Assembly: GCA_018399685.1 (NCBI GenBank)
Contig: JAGYOK010000004.1
Location: forward strand, 22,358-86,357
Source: Alphaproteobacteria bacterium
GTDB taxonomy: Bacteria; Pseudomonadota; Alphaproteobacteria; Micavibrionales; Micavibrionaceae
DNA length: 64,000 nucleotides
Direction of reading: 5' to 3'
Numbering within the stretch: the stretch's first letter is position 1; the number at the start of each line of letters is the position of its first letter. Under the pieces are notes generated by a model, which did no database searches, had not been told where the DNA came from, and was given only the letters and a program-made list of their open reading frames with translations. The position numbers and the translations under genes were made by a program. Positions 21,093 to 32,199 of the stretch are shown here, piece after piece.

Positions 21093-22646
21093 CTAAGCCG
21101 CCTCCTCTTGATGCGCGCTAACATAACCTTTTGTGAATTCCTCCACGAACTCTCTCAAAGAAGCCTCAAGCTTCTCATCAAGTTTCTTCTGTTCGCGAAT
21201 TTTGGCCAAAATTTTAGAACCTGTCGCACGGAAATTTTCAAGCAGGTGACGTTCGTAATCCTCGACATCATCCAAAGCCACCTTATCAAGATAACCCTTT
21301 GTACCGGCATATAGCACAACAACCTGCTCTTCCACCGGAAGCGGATGATATTGCGGCTGAACCAGCAAACGGGTCAATCGGGAACCACGAGCGAGCAAGC
21401 GCTGTGTAGCCGGATCAAGATCGGATGCAAACTGTGCAAACGCTTCCATTTCGCGGTACTGCGCAAGCTCAAGCTTAATAGAACCAGCAACCTGCTTCAT
21501 AGCTTTAATCTGCGCGGCAGAACCAACACGAGACACAGACGCCCCGACATCAATCGCCGGACGAATTCCTTTAAAGAACAAACCGGCCTCAAGGAAGATC
21601 TGACCATCTGTAATAGAAATCACGTTTGTCGGAATAAAAGCAGAGATATCACCTCCCTGTGTTTCAATAATGGGCAAAGAGGTCATAGAACCAGAGCCGT
21701 ACTCATCAGACATTTTTGCAGCGCGCTCCAGCAAACGGGAGTGAATATAGAACACATCACCAGGATACGCTTCACGTCCGGGAGGACGACGAAGCAGCAA
21801 AGACATTTGACGATATGACACAGCCTGCTTTGACAAGTCATCATAAATCGTTAATGAGTGCATACCGTTATCACGGAAATATTCACCCATCGCCGCGCCA
21901 CAATAAGGAGCCAGATACTGCAACGGAGCAGGATCAGAAGCTGTCGCAGCAACGATAATGGAGTATTCCATAGCGCCTTGCTCTTCCAGTTCTTTCACAA
22001 GCTGGGCAACCGTAGAACGCTTTTGTCCGATTGAGATGTAAACACAATATAGGCGATCTGCTTCATCATCAGACTTGTTAAATGTTTTTTGATTAATAAT
22101 TGTATCAACAGCAACCGCAGTCTTACCCGTCTGACGGTCACCAATAATCAGCTCACGCTGGCCACGGCCAATAGGCACAAGCGCGTCAATCGCTTTAAGA
22201 CCTGTTTGCATCGGCTCATAAACAGAGCGACGCGGAATAATCCCCGGAGCCTTTACTTCGATACGGCTTGTAGCTTTTGCCTTAATCGGGCCTTTGCCAT
22301 CAATCGGATTACCAAGCGAATCAACAACGCGCCCCAGCAATTCCTTGCCTATCGGAACCTCAACAATTTTACCTGTACGGCGAACGATATCGCCCTCAGC
22401 AACCGAGCGGTCATTGCCGAAGACAACAACCCCGACATTATCAGCTTCGAGGTTAAGAGCCATACCCTTAACACCGCTGGCAAACTCTACCATCTCTCCG
22501 GCCTGAACCTTATCCAGACCATAAACACGCGCCACACCATCACCGATGGAAAGCACCTGACCAACTTCAGCCACATCCGCAGATGCACCGAACTCGGCAA
22601 TTTGTTTTTTTAATATTTCCGAGATTTCTGCTGCACGAATTTCCAT
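21093..22646 (-). CDS. atpA: F1F0 ATP synthase subunit alpha
   Basis: [11 protein letters not shown] Walker A and full-length conservation. Confidence 0.98.
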   Translation of the reverse strand: MEIRAAEISEILKKQIAEFGASADVAEVGQVLSIGDGVARVYGLDKVQAGEMVEFASGVKGMALNLEADNVGVVVFGNDRSVAEGDIVRRTGKIVEVPIGKELLGRVVDSLGNPIDGKGPIKAKATSRIEVKAPGIIPRRSVYEPMQTGLKAIDALVPIGRGQRELIIGDRQTGKTAVAVDTIINQKTFNKSDDEADRLYCVYISIGQKRSTVAQLVKELEEQGAMEYSIIVAATASDPAPLQYLAPYCGAAMGEYFRDNGMHSLTIYDDLSKQAVSYRQMSLLLRRPPGREAYPGDVFYIHSRLLERAAKMSDEYGSGSMTSLPIIETQGGDISAFIPTNVISITDGQIFLEAGLFFKGIRPAIDVGASVSRVGSAAQIKAMKQVAGSIKLELAQYREMEAFAQFASDLDPATQRLLARGSRLTRLLVQPQYHPLPVEEQVVVLYAGTKGYLDKVALDDVEDYERHLLENFRATGSKILAKIREQKKLDEKLEASLREFVEEFTKGYVSAHQEEAA

Positions 22647-23245
22647 TATCCGACCTCTTTTAAGTTAGAAACTAAACTTTCTTGATTTGCACTTGATTTA
22701 AGCGCCATGCCAAGACGCTCTATTTTACGGCGAACCGAATCATCAACCATGTATGACCCGATCGTAATAACCATTCCACCCAATATCTCGGGGGACACTT
22801 TTTCTTCCAACCTTACAGTTGAACCAAGCGCTTTTTCTATTTTGCTCTTAACAGCCGCGACCTGATCTTTATTCATCGCTTCGGCTGTTTGCACACTGAC
22901 ATCCACGAGGCCAGAGCGCTTTGCAACGATTTTTTCATAAGCCTTGATAATTCCCGGCAACGCATTAATACGACGATTTTGAGCCAGAACACCCAGAAAA
23001 TTCTTTGTAAGATCCTGCACCTTTACCATCTTGGCCAGATCTTCCATAACACGCGCGTGCTCACGCGCACTTACAATAGGTGAAGAAATCGCCTCACTCA
23101 GATCTTTGGATTTATCAAGCGCGGCTTGCAAGTTGTCCAGATCGCTTTGGACTTTATCAACGATCTTCTTTTGCTCAGCCAGATCAACAAGCGCCCCAGC
23201 ATAGCGGGTATAAATTAATGAGGAAGTCAGATTTGACGATGACAC
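22646..23245 (-). CDS. atpH: F1F0 ATP synthase subunit delta
   Basis: Position upstream of atp[42 protein letters not shown]. Confidence 0.93.
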   Translation of the reverse strand: MSSSNLTSSLIYTRYAGALVDLAEQKKIVDKVQSDLDNLQAALDKSKDLSEAISSPIVSAREHARVMEDLAKMVKVQDLTKNFLGVLAQNRRINALPGIIKAYEKIVAKRSGLVDVSVQTAEAMNKDQVAAVKSKIEKALGSTVRLEEKVSPEILGGMVITIGSYMVDDSVRRKIERLGMALKSSANQESLVSNLKEVG

Positions 23246-23477
23246 GTTCTGTAATTCCCTTACCTTTATATATTTACGTTTATATACGCCTTACGCATAC
23301 GCTTCAAATTAACTTTAAGAATACAAAATATTTACAATTAATTTTAGCGTTGGCGAGAATTAGCACACCAGACCACCGCTGACAAGTAGCTAAGCCACCC
23401 TTTTACCAATAATTTTCAAATTATTTCTGTTTACCTTTTCATACACTTGATAACACCGTTTCGGAAAAAGCGCTGTT

Positions 23478-24323
23478 TTACTGTATAACAAAAAAAGATA
23501 GCGCATTCGGGTCAACAGCGGCCAACACACCAAGAGGGAAACGCTCTGGATAAATAACCATCGCCAAAGCTCTTAAAATAACAAGATGTACGACATATAT
23601 CTCGAGCGTCCAGCGCCCCATAAACTGAAACATTTTTATAAAGGATCCTGCCATATATTTTCTGGCATCCGTAAAAACCAGCGGCTTAAAGCGCCACAAA
23701 ACAAACCCTAGCAACACATACCCCAATGTGAGAACCCAAGTCTGCGCCCCCGTCATAAAAGGCATTTGCACTCCGACAATTATATAAGTCACAAAAAAGG
23801 ATGCTACTACGTACATTATTATGTGCTTATGCTCGATCCGCTCCAAAACAGAATCCCTGCGCCGGGCAATAAAACCAACCAGCATAATCAGCACAGCCAG
23901 CGTCCCGTACTCAAAAAATACTGCACTGGGAAAGCTCAGCAACAGCATAATAAAGAACATCCCGCGGAGCGCCTGAGGAGATGATAATGCCCCTCTGGCT
24001 ATATAATCTCTACCTTTGCGCATTATGGCCAATGTAAAAAGAATATTCAGGGGCAATATATAAGGCCCGGCGATAAAGCTGGACACTGCAACAACTCCAC
24101 CGCCTATCCAGAATATTTTGGGAACCTCGCTCCCTCGCGCATAACCAATCAGAAAAAACCATATTGGCAAACACAAACGTCCTAATGTACGAAACCACAT
24201 TTCTTCAGGAAAAAAGAAAAACCCAACGTGATCGCAAATCATCAAAATGACTGCTAATGATTTTAAAAGATCATAGGATGTTAACTCTTTGGGTAATGTT
24301 TTTCTAACGGCGGATGTAGGCAT
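23478..24323 (-). CDS. TraX family membrane protein
   Basis: ELTSYDLLKSLAVILMICDHVGFFFFPEEMWFRTLGRLCLPIWFFLIGYARG; multi-pass. Confidence 0.8.
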   Translation of the reverse strand: MPTSAVRKTLPKELTSYDLLKSLAVILMICDHVGFFFFPEEMWFRTLGRLCLPIWFFLIGYARGSEVPKIFWIGGGVVAVSSFIAGPYILPLNILFTLAIMRKGRDYIARGALSSPQALRGMFFIMLLLSFPSAVFFEYGTLAVLIMLVGFIARRRDSVLERIEHKHIIMYVVASFFVTYIIVGVQMPFMTGAQTWVLTLGYVLLGFVLWRFKPLVFTDARKYMAGSFIKMFQFMGRWTLEIYVVHLVILRALAMVIYPERFPLGVLAAVDPNALSFFVIQ

Positions 24324-24464
24324 GATTCCCTATAACTTGTGTTGCTTATTTCATCGATCTTTTGTGCAGTATTTATATCATCAACTCAAGCCGGCTAGGG
24401 CTTTTAATTGCATAAAAGACGTGTATTATACCCTTCTTAACTCTCAAAGCAGGATAAAAGCTGT

Positions 24465-25928
24465 ATGAACATAAAAACATTAAAACAAACATTTCTACTT
24501 TTCTTTATTATTATTATCGAAGGATATGTTGTTTTATCAACCGAATTACTGGCAATTCGTCAAACCATCCCCTATGTCGGCAGCGGAACAGACACGGTCG
24601 CCGTTATTATCGCAGCCATACTCATGCCATTGGCCTTCGGATACCAAACCGGCGGACGATTCAAAGCCAGAAAGTTTTTTGGATATCACATAAGCGTACG
24701 CAAAAAACTGATCCTCAATATATGCATAGCAGCGACATTTCTTTTTATCGGCCTGTCTTACCCGTTCATGCACGGCTTTTTCCGGTACATGACGTTTGAT
24801 CTAAAAATTGATAGCCTCGTCATGCAAACAGCTCTTTTCTGCTGTGCTTTTCTAGTCGTACCGACATACTTACTAGGGCAAACAGTTCCGCTTATCAGTA
24901 ACTTTTTCACAAAAGAGAATCTGCCCAAAATAACCGGGCACATATTATTCTTTTCAACTTTAGGCTCTTTTTTAGGCGCTACGCTCTCAACGCTCGTATT
25001 CATGGCTACGATTGGCGTACATCATACACTGACCTTAAACTTTGTTTTAATGGCCACACTGGTTATCCTGATAAACAAGAAAATTAATGGCCTTCCTGTT
25101 TTTTACATAACTATTATAGCTTTTTTAGCCATGATGTTTAACTCCGATGGACTTATGAAAGCGCTCTACCCGAATTTCCGCGTTAACAATAAACACAATC
25201 TTATTCAGGCCGGACCATCCTTAAATGACGATAGCACAGGACGCTCTATGAGGATTAATCGCAATGCATCCTCATACTATGATGATGACGGCACCAAACA
25301 CCCTTATATAAATATGAGTGAAGACATTGTAATCAAACCAATTCTGGACGCAAACCCACCTAAAGATATATTAGTAATCGGCGCCGGAGGCTTTACCTTT
25401 GGCCACAACGACACCAACAATAATTATACATATGTTGATATTGATAAAGACCTGAAGCCCATCGCAGAGCGCCATCTCCTTAAAGAACCCATCGGAGATA
25501 ATAAACGTTTTGTTGTCAAGCCTGCCCGCGCATTTCTTCATACAGAGGAGGATAAATTTGATGTAATTTATCTCGACGCCTATTTAGGCAGAGCCAGCGT
25601 ACCGGATCATCTGGTGACGCAGGATTTCTTTATACAGGTTAAAGAGCATCTAAAAGACGGGGGCGTACTCCTTACAAACTTCATTGTTACTCCAAATTTT
25701 TCCGGTCGCTTTTCCCGATCCCTAGACGACACATTACGCTCGGTATTTCCTTATGTATCGCGTATTGCCATGCCGCCTGAACACGTCAAAGATCCCTATA
25801 ACCTCTGGAGTGAACAGCAAAATGCACTTATTAATATAACCTATATCTACAAACACAGTAATTACGGTGATCCCAATATATATACCGATAACAAAAACAC
25901 GGTTATCTATGAAAAGCCTAAATATTGA
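24465..25928 (+). CDS. Membrane-fused spermidine synthase-like protein
   Basis: N-terminal multi-TM region; C-terminal ILVIGAGGFTFG...YVDIDKDL...FDVIYLDAY methyltransferase-fold motifs. Confidence 0.75.
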   Translation: MNIKTLKQTFLLFFIIIIEGYVVLSTELLAIRQTIPYVGSGTDTVAVIIAAILMPLAFGYQTGGRFKARKFFGYHISVRKKLILNICIAATFLFIGLSYPFMHGFFRYMTFDLKIDSLVMQTALFCCAFLVVPTYLLGQTVPLISNFFTKENLPKITGHILFFSTLGSFLGATLSTLVFMATIGVHHTLTLNFVLMATLVILINKKINGLPVFYITIIAFLAMMFNSDGLMKALYPNFRVNNKHNLIQAGPSLNDDSTGRSMRINRNASSYYDDDGTKHPYINMSEDIVIKPILDANPPKDILVIGAGGFTFGHNDTNNNYTYVDIDKDLKPIAERHLLKEPIGDNKRFVVKPARAFLHTEEDKFDVIYLDAYLGRASVPDHLVTQDFFIQVKEHLKDGGVLLTNFIVTPNFSGRFSRSLDDTLRSVFPYVSRIAMPPEHVKDPYNLWSEQQNALINITYIYKHSNYGDPNIYTDNKNTVIYEKPKY

Positions 25929-25942
25929 TCAAAACTAAATAC

Positions 25943-26764
25943 TTAAAAAATCATTTCTAAATTCTGAATAGCACCAGAGGAAAACCACCTAACATAAAAC
26001 CAGTTAAATCCTTCATAGCCCATCGCTGTTGCCAAAAACTTAAAAAAGATCAAATGAGCGATATAAATTTCCAGAGTGCGCCTACCACATAATTGCGAAA
26101 AACATATCACTGCATGCGGTAATTTTTTCGTTAATTCAGGATATGTCTTAAAAGAAAATTCCAATAATATCATGCGAACAATAAGCGTTCCAATAAACAT
26201 AAATACAAATTCCCATACACCAAACCAAAAGACAATTTGTTGATATGCAATAAACGTAAAGAAAGAAAAAAGCATATAATTAGACGCCGCCTGCTTTCCA
26301 GCATCTTCCTTATACCGGACATAATACCCGTAAATTGCCGTTATAAGGGCTTGCGTTCCATACTCGGTTATAAAATAAGAAGGCAAAACAAGGACCATCA
26401 GTATAAAAGAAAAAGACCATATATAAATGGAATTATCAAACCCCTTTCTCATAAACCAATCAATAACCAGCCTTATGCCCATAATTGTGAACAGCGCATT
26501 TAGTGGAAACACAGGCATCCCGGTAATCAGGTTTCCTGCAAGCAGCACTAGAGCACCGCCCCAAAGCCGAACCGGAATATCGCGCCCACGCGCATAACCA
26601 ACTAAAAAGAACCAAACAGGAAAACCAATGCGCCCAACAGCACGCCACCAAAGATCATCCGGATAAAAATAAAATCCTATATGATCTATAACCATAATAA
26701 TAACAGCGAAAGTCTTGAGCAAATCATAGGACGTAATTTCCGTTGTAATCTTTTTCGTAATCAT
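25943..26764 (-). CDS. TraX family membrane protein (paralog of 23478..24323)
   Basis: EITSYDLLKTFAVIIMVIDHIGFYFYPDDLWWRAVGRIGFPVWFFLVGYARGRDIP. Confidence 0.8.
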   Translation of the reverse strand: MITKKITTEITSYDLLKTFAVIIMVIDHIGFYFYPDDLWWRAVGRIGFPVWFFLVGYARGRDIPVRLWGGALVLLAGNLITGMPVFPLNALFTIMGIRLVIDWFMRKGFDNSIYIWSFSFILMVLVLPSYFITEYGTQALITAIYGYYVRYKEDAGKQAASNYMLFSFFTFIAYQQIVFWFGVWEFVFMFIGTLIVRMILLEFSFKTYPELTKKLPHAVICFSQLCGRRTLEIYIAHLIFFKFLATAMGYEGFNWFYVRWFSSGAIQNLEMIF

Positions 26765-26775
26765 TTTTTATCCCT

Positions 26776-29076
26776 TCATAAAAAGCTCTGAGGATCAATA
26801 TCGATATAAACACGTACAGTTGATGGGACTTTAACGGAATCAACCCACGCTCTTACAGTCTTTTGCACATTAATGGCCTTATCCGCCCGCACAAGCAATC
26901 GATAACGGAACTTCCCCCGCAAACGCACCATGGGAGCAGGCGCAGGCCCCAGCGTTTGAATTTTTGCCCCGCTTTCGCTCACGCCCTGCGGCGCCGATCT
27001 TCCCAACTGTTTAGAGATTTCCTGCACCAGCCGCTCATCGCGCCCCGAAACAATAATCCCGACAAGGCGGCTATAGGGTGGCATTTGCACTACCTCACGC
27101 TCCGCCGCTTCCACAGACAAAAAATCATCGCGCCCCGATCCCGCCATAGCCTTCATAATCCGGTGCTCCGGCATCCAGCTTTGCAGCAAAACCTTGCCCC
27201 TTTTATCCTTTGCCCGACCAGCCCGGCCAGAGACTTGATGCAGCATTTGATACGTACGCTCCGCCGCGCGCAGATCTCCACCCGTCAAACCAAGATCAGC
27301 ATCCACCACACCAACCAAAGTCAGGTTAGGGAAATGGTGCCCTTTGGCAATAATCTGCGTACCGATGATAATATCAACCTCGCCCTTTTCCACTTGCTTA
27401 ATCATAGCTTTAAGCTCTTCATGACTTTCCGTTGTATCGCTAGCCAGAACCATCATGCGGGCATCAGGAAAAAGTGCCTTCGTCTCTTCGAATATACGCT
27501 CTACCCCTGGGCCACAAGCCGCGAACGAATCCTTATCTTCACAAGAAGGGCATATTTTCGGAATGGGGACATGGTACCCGCAATGATGACAATGCAAACG
27601 GCCAGAGCGCCTATGCTCCACCAGCCAAGCTGTACAACGCGGGCACTCCATCCTGTGCCCACATGTACGGCACAAAGTCAAAGGCGCATAGCCTCGCCGG
27701 TTCAGAAATAATAACACCTGCTCTTTTTTATCCAGCGTCTCTTGCATGGCCAGCGTCAGCGTCTTTGATAAAAAGCTCTGCCGCTCCGGCTTATCGCTCC
27801 TCAAATCCACAACCGAGATATCAGGTAACGCCGCCCCGCCATATCTTGAGGTAAGAACAAGATGATTATAACGCTCTTCCCACGCATTCATCATAGTTTC
27901 CAAAGAAGGCGTAGCAGACGCCAGCACTACCGGAATTTGCCCAAGATGCGCCCGCACTACTGCCATATCCCGCGCATGGTAAATAACACCGTCTTCCTGC
28001 TTGTAAGCAGGATCGTGCTCCTCATCGACAATAATCAAGCCTAATTCTTTATAAGGGAGGAACAGCGCAGAGCGTGCACCAACCACTACGCGGGTATCAC
28101 CTTGCGCTACACCGCGCCACGTATCCCGACGTTGTGCAGAAGTTAAATTCGAATGCCACAATGCTGGCTCGCAGCCAAACCGGCTCTTGAAACGATCCAA
28201 AAAAGCATTGGATAAAGCAATTTCGGGAAGCATAATTACCACCTGCTTGCCTTGTTTTAAGCTTTGCGCCACCGCTTCAAAATAAACTTCTGTCTTGCCT
28301 GCTCCCGTTACACCATCTAGCAACGTCGCGCTATATTTCCCAGATTTCACAAGCGCGCATAACTCATCCGATGCTGCTTGTTGATCTTCTGATAAATCCG
28401 CCAGCTTGCCTTCGGGGTTGGGATATAGGCATGGCGCGGGATTATAAACGCTAACCTCTTCGATCAAGCCCTTATCCGCCATACCCGCCACAACACCACT
28501 AGAGCATCCTGCCAACGCAGCAATCTCCGAAGCCCGCCGCACAACACCATCTGCCATAACTTCAAGAACTTTACGGCGCTGCTCACTTAGCCCTTTCTCA
28601 GGGACATCTTTTATGGCAGGAATTTCAAACCCCCTGCTAGGCTTTAGTGGCGTAAGCCCCGCAGGCACGCTCAGCGCCATTTTCAAGACCGATCCTTTAG
28701 CCGCCAGCGTATAACCGGCCACCCAATCCACAAACGCACGCGTAACCTCAGTCATCGGCTCTATATCATATCGCAAGACAATCTCTTTAAGCTTGGCCGG
28801 AGCAATATCGCCAACCCCCACCCCCCAGACAACACCTGCAATCTCACGATTTCCCAAAGGCACGCACACAAAATCCCCCGGAGCCACGCATAATCCCTCA
28901 GGCACAATATAGTCATAGGCTTTATCGACCGGATACGGCAAGAGCACAGCCACACTGCCGCGCGCCTCTACATCCTTCTTATCATCTTCGAATAATGCCC
29001 CTTGATTCATACCCTTATATCTAACATCTTCCTCTTGCTCTGTAGAGCAAAAATCTTTAGGTTCTAGGCAACTCAT
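26776..29076 (-). CDS. priA: Primosomal protein N' (replication restart helicase)
   Basis: [28 protein letters not shown], Cys-rich zinc motifs; actual start may be near 29010. Confidence 0.95.
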   Translation of the reverse strand: MSCLEPKDFCSTEQEEDVRYKGMNQGALFEDDKKDVEARGSVAVLLPYPVDKAYDYIVPEGLCVAPGDFVCVPLGNREIAGVVWGVGVGDIAPAKLKEIVLRYDIEPMTEVTRAFVDWVAGYTLAAKGSVLKMALSVPAGLTPLKPSRGFEIPAIKDVPEKGLSEQRRKVLEVMADGVVRRASEIAALAGCSSGVVAGMADKGLIEEVSVYNPAPCLYPNPEGKLADLSEDQQAASDELCALVKSGKYSATLLDGVTGAGKTEVYFEAVAQSLKQGKQVVIMLPEIALSNAFLDRFKSRFGCEPALWHSNLTSAQRRDTWRGVAQGDTRVVVGARSALFLPYKELGLIIVDEEHDPAYKQEDGVIYHARDMAVVRAHLGQIPVVLASATPSLETMMNAWEERYNHLVLTSRYGGAALPDISVVDLRSDKPERQSFLSKTLTLAMQETLDKKEQVLLFLNRRGYAPLTLCRTCGHRMECPRCTAWLVEHRRSGRLHCHHCGYHVPIPKICPSCEDKDSFAACGPGVERIFEETKALFPDARMMVLASDTTESHEELKAMIKQVEKGEVDIIIGTQIIAKGHHFPNLTLVGVVDADLGLTGGDLRAAERTYQMLHQVSGRAGRAKDKRGKVLLQSWMPEHRIMKAMAGSGRDDFLSVEAAEREVVQMPPYSRLVGIIVSGRDERLVQEISKQLGRSAPQGVSESGAKIQTLGPAPAPMVRLRGKFRYRLLVRADKAINVQKTVRAWVDSVKVPSTVRVYIDIDPQSFL

Positions 29077-29104
29077 TCACAAATTAAGGGTAGGAAATAA
29101 GAAT

Positions 29105-29761
29105 ATGAAATTTTTCGCTGACACGTCTGATATAGACGAAATCAAAGATCTGGCCGATTATGGACTTTTAGACGGGGTTACAACGAACCCTTCGATCATC
29201 GCAAAATCAGGCCGCGAATTTATCCCTCTAATCAAGGAAATCTGTGAGATTTGCGACGGCCCGGTAAGCGCCGAAGTCGCCTCTACAGATTACGCCACCA
29301 TGCGCAAAGAAGCAGAAGTTCTTCGCAAAATCGCCGACAACGTAGCGATCAAAGTGCCACTAACACCTGCCGGTCTTAAAACATGTAAAGAGCTTTCAGA
29401 TGATGGGACAATGGTAAACGTAACTTTATGTTTCTCAGCAGGACAAGCCCTGCTAGCCGCCAAAGCTGGAGCTGCCTTCATCTCCCCCTTCGTAGGCCGC
29501 CTCGATGATATAAGCTACCAGGGTCTTGATTTAATTGCAGATATCCTGACGATATATGACAACTATCCACAGTATGACACCGAAGTTCTGGTTGCTTCGG
29601 TTCGCAACCCGATGCACATAATCGAATCAGCCAAGATGGGCGCGCACGTTATGACCGCTCCCCCTAAAGTCATCAAACAGCTTTACAACCACCCGCTAAC
29701 AGACAAAGGTCTGGCTGCATTCGTTGAAGACTGGAAGAAAACAGGTCAGAGCATTTTATAA
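29105..29761 (+). CDS. Fructose-6-phosphate aldolase/transaldolase family
   Basis: [48 protein letters not shown]. Confidence 0.92.
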   Translation: MKFFADTSDIDEIKDLADYGLLDGVTTNPSIIAKSGREFIPLIKEICEICDGPVSAEVASTDYATMRKEAEVLRKIADNVAIKVPLTPAGLKTCKELSDDGTMVNVTLCFSAGQALLAAKAGAAFISPFVGRLDDISYQGLDLIADILTIYDNYPQYDTEVLVASVRNPMHIIESAKMGAHVMTAPPKVIKQLYNHPLTDKGLAAFVEDWKKTGQSIL

Positions 29762-29788
29762 AAGGCATATTGACTAGTTAACTAATAT

Positions 29789-29817
29789 GTGATATCGTTA
29801 TCATATAATGATATCAC
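29789..29817. promoter_or_regulatory. Inverted-repeat operator candidate of a toxin-antitoxin cassette
   Basis: GTGATATC-N13-GATATCAC perfect 8-bp arms with TATAAT (29804-29809) inside. Confidence 0.65.
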
Positions 29818-29837
29818 TTTTTTTAGGGGATATAAAA

Positions 29838-30140
29838 ATGAGAACGATTGTTGACCTGCCGGAAAATGCTGTTCAAGCTCTTGATGCCATCGGCGCAAAG
29901 CTTGACCTGTCGCGTGCGGAACTTGTGCGCCGCTCTGTTGATTCCTATCTGGAAAAACATGATGCTGCGGGAACGCCGGTCAAAAATGACATATACGGCC
30001 TTTATGCTGATCTTTACGATAACGAAACAGATTCGCTTGAAATTCAGGACGCATTACGCAACGAATGGGCACAACCCGAATCTATCGATATAAATTTCAC
30101 CTTGCACGATTCGGGGAAAAGAACCTATGACGACAAGTAA
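29838..30140 (+). CDS. Ribbon-helix-helix-type antitoxin (VapB-like)
   Basis: MRTIVDLPENAVQALDAIGAKLDLSRAELVRRSVDSYL; upstream SD; overlaps the PIN toxin ORF. Confidence 0.8.
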   Translation: MRTIVDLPENAVQALDAIGAKLDLSRAELVRRSVDSYLEKHDAAGTPVKNDIYGLYADLYDNETDSLEIQDALRNEWAQPESIDINFTLHDSGKRTYDDK

Positions 30141-30507
30141 CAAACCCGCCTTGTTTGATACATGTATTCTGATAGATTATGCCCGCGGCGTGCCCGAATC
30201 ACACGACCTCATCCACACATGCCCCGGACGATATATAAGTGCTGTCACATGGCTGGAATTTCTGGCAGGCATCCCTGAGGCGCGCACCCCTGCTGCCGAA
30301 GCTTTTTTAGAGAACAATTTCGGGATCATCCCTATAGATGAAGATGTTTTGGAATACGCCTTGCGCATCCGCCGTAAAACAAAATTAAAACTCCCTGATG
30401 CCTTGATTTACGCCTGCGCCAAAATGAAGAATGTTCTTCTGGTCACTCGCAACACCAAAGATTTCGACCCTGCATGGATAGATATTCACGTTCCCTATAA
30501 TTTATGA
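30127..30507 (+). CDS. PIN-domain ribonuclease toxin (VapC-like)
   Basis: ALFDTCILIDYARG, SAVTWLEFLAG, LPDALIYACAK, VTRNTKDF. Confidence 0.88.
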   Translation: MTTSNKPALFDTCILIDYARGVPESHDLIHTCPGRYISAVTWLEFLAGIPEARTPAAEAFLENNFGIIPIDEDVLEYALRIRRKTKLKLPDALIYACAKMKNVLLVTRNTKDFDPAWIDIHVPYNL

Positions 30508-30520
30508 TACGATTCACTCC

Positions 30521-31234
30521 ATGAACAACACACTGATCGACCCCGCCTTGACCCAAGATTTAGCCAAAGAAGATATCATCGAATTTCTGCGAGAAAACCC
30601 GAATTTCCTGCAAGAGAACCCCGATATCCTTGATGTCCTCATCCCGCCAAAAACGCGCCCTAAAAAAGGTGACGTTGCGAATTTTCAATCCTATATGATT
30701 GAACGTCTAAAAGCCGACAAAGAAGAAGTTATCAATGGCACGCGCGAGCTCGTGGAAAACGCGCGGTCGAATATGAATAACCAGCAGCGCATCCACAAAG
30801 CCGTGCTGCGTTTACTTGAAGCCAACTCGCTCAACGAATTTATTCAGTGCATCACTATGGATATGGCCTCCATGCTCGATGTTGATATCTCTGTACTTGT
30901 CGTCGAATGTGATGGTGAGGAAATCCCGCATATTAATCAAAAGGGCTTGCGCATACTCCCCGCCGGAACGGTTAAAAAATGGATGAAAAAGAAAACTGTG
31001 ATGATGCAAGACAACATCAGCGGTATCGAAGCCATCTACGGCAGCGGAGCCGCGCTCGTACGCTCACAGATATTACTGCGTGTGGATATCTCCGAAGACA
31101 CGCCACCCGCTATTCTGGCCTTTGGCAGCCGTGATCCAAATATGTTTATCGACGGTCAGGCCACCGATCAAATTTCATTTCTGGCTCGCGTGGTCGAACG
31201 TGCTTTCCGCATGTGGCTACACATACCAGAATAA
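30521..31234 (+). CDS. DUF484 family protein
   Basis: DIIEFLRENPNFLQENPDILD N-terminus; next to xerC. Confidence 0.85.
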   Translation: MNNTLIDPALTQDLAKEDIIEFLRENPNFLQENPDILDVLIPPKTRPKKGDVANFQSYMIERLKADKEEVINGTRELVENARSNMNNQQRIHKAVLRLLEANSLNEFIQCITMDMASMLDVDISVLVVECDGEEIPHINQKGLRILPAGTVKKWMKKKTVMMQDNISGIEAIYGSGAALVRSQILLRVDISEDTPPAILAFGSRDPNMFIDGQATDQISFLARVVERAFRMWLHIPE

Positions 31235-31255
31235 CAGTTATCGGGGAGGCTCCCC

Positions 31256-32197
31256 ATGCTTAAACAAGATAAATTAGCGCTTTGCGCCGCAGATTTAAGA
31301 GACAAGCTAGAGCGCTGGCAGGATTATCTGCAAAGCGAAAAGCAGGTATCACCGCACACTTTGCGCGGGTACACCACAGATGTCAGCCACTTCATAGCCT
31401 TCCTCTTCGATCACTTGGGCACAACGCCAAGCCTTAATGATTTATCAAACGTAAGCATCCGCGACTTCCGCAGCTGGATGTCCAAAAAAGCGATGCAAGG
31501 CACCTCCAACGCAAGCAGAGCGCGTTCCTTATCAGGGGTTAAGAGCCTGTTGATCTGGCTGGATAAACAAGGAATTATGCATAACGCCGCAATTAATACG
31601 GTGCGCTCCCCCAAGCTACCACACAAAATCCCCCGCCCTTTGCATGAAGACTATGCCTTAGAAGTTATAAACAGTGCCCATATTCTCGAAACCAAAGATT
31701 GGCTTGGAAAACGAAATATTGCTTTATTTACAATGCTGTATGGATGCGGTTTGCGAATTAACGAGGCTCTCTCGCTTAATCTCGAAGATATCCCCCGCGA
31801 TGGATTTATGCGAGTTCTAGGTAAGGGCAGCAAAGAAAGACAGGTTCCCGTCCTCTCTGTTGTAAACACCACCCTCGAAAATTATCTAAAATCCTGCCCC
31901 TATCCCAAAGACAACCCAAAACGCCCGGTTTTCCTTGGATCCAGAGGTAAGCGGCTCAATCAGGGTATTGCCCAGCGCACCATGCGAGGCTTGCGCTCAT
32001 CATTAGGACTACCGGAAAACGCAACCCCTCATGCACTGCGTCACAGCTTTGCTACGCACCTGCTCAAAAACGGGGCAAATCTTCGGGAAATACAAGAACT
32101 TCTAGGCCATAGCACACTCAGCACAACCCAGCGCTACACCGATCTGGACACCGAAGAAATAATGCGCATTTACCGCGCTGCCCACCCAAGAGCATGA
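31256..32197 (+). CDS. xerC: Tyrosine recombinase XerC
   Basis: GCGLRINEALSL, HALRHSFATHLL, LREIQELLGHSTLSTTQRYTDLD. Confidence 0.93.
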   Translation: MLKQDKLALCAADLRDKLERWQDYLQSEKQVSPHTLRGYTTDVSHFIAFLFDHLGTTPSLNDLSNVSIRDFRSWMSKKAMQGTSNASRARSLSGVKSLLIWLDKQGIMHNAAINTVRSPKLPHKIPRPLHEDYALEVINSAHILETKDWLGKRNIALFTMLYGCGLRINEALSLNLEDIPRDGFMRVLGKGSKERQVPVLSVVNTTLENYLKSCPYPKDNPKRPVFLGSRGKRLNQGIAQRTMRGLRSSLGLPENATPHALRHSFATHLLKNGANLREIQELLGHSTLSTTQRYTDLDTEEIMRIYRAAHPRA

Positions 32198-32199
32198 CC

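Noticed and set aside
21345-22613. Several plus-strand ORFs across atpA
   Set aside because: Antisense to atpA with N/R/T-rich spurious sequence
26863-27711. 282-aa plus-strand ORF
   Set aside because: Antisense to priA; low-complexity R/H/P-rich translation typical of a spurious frame
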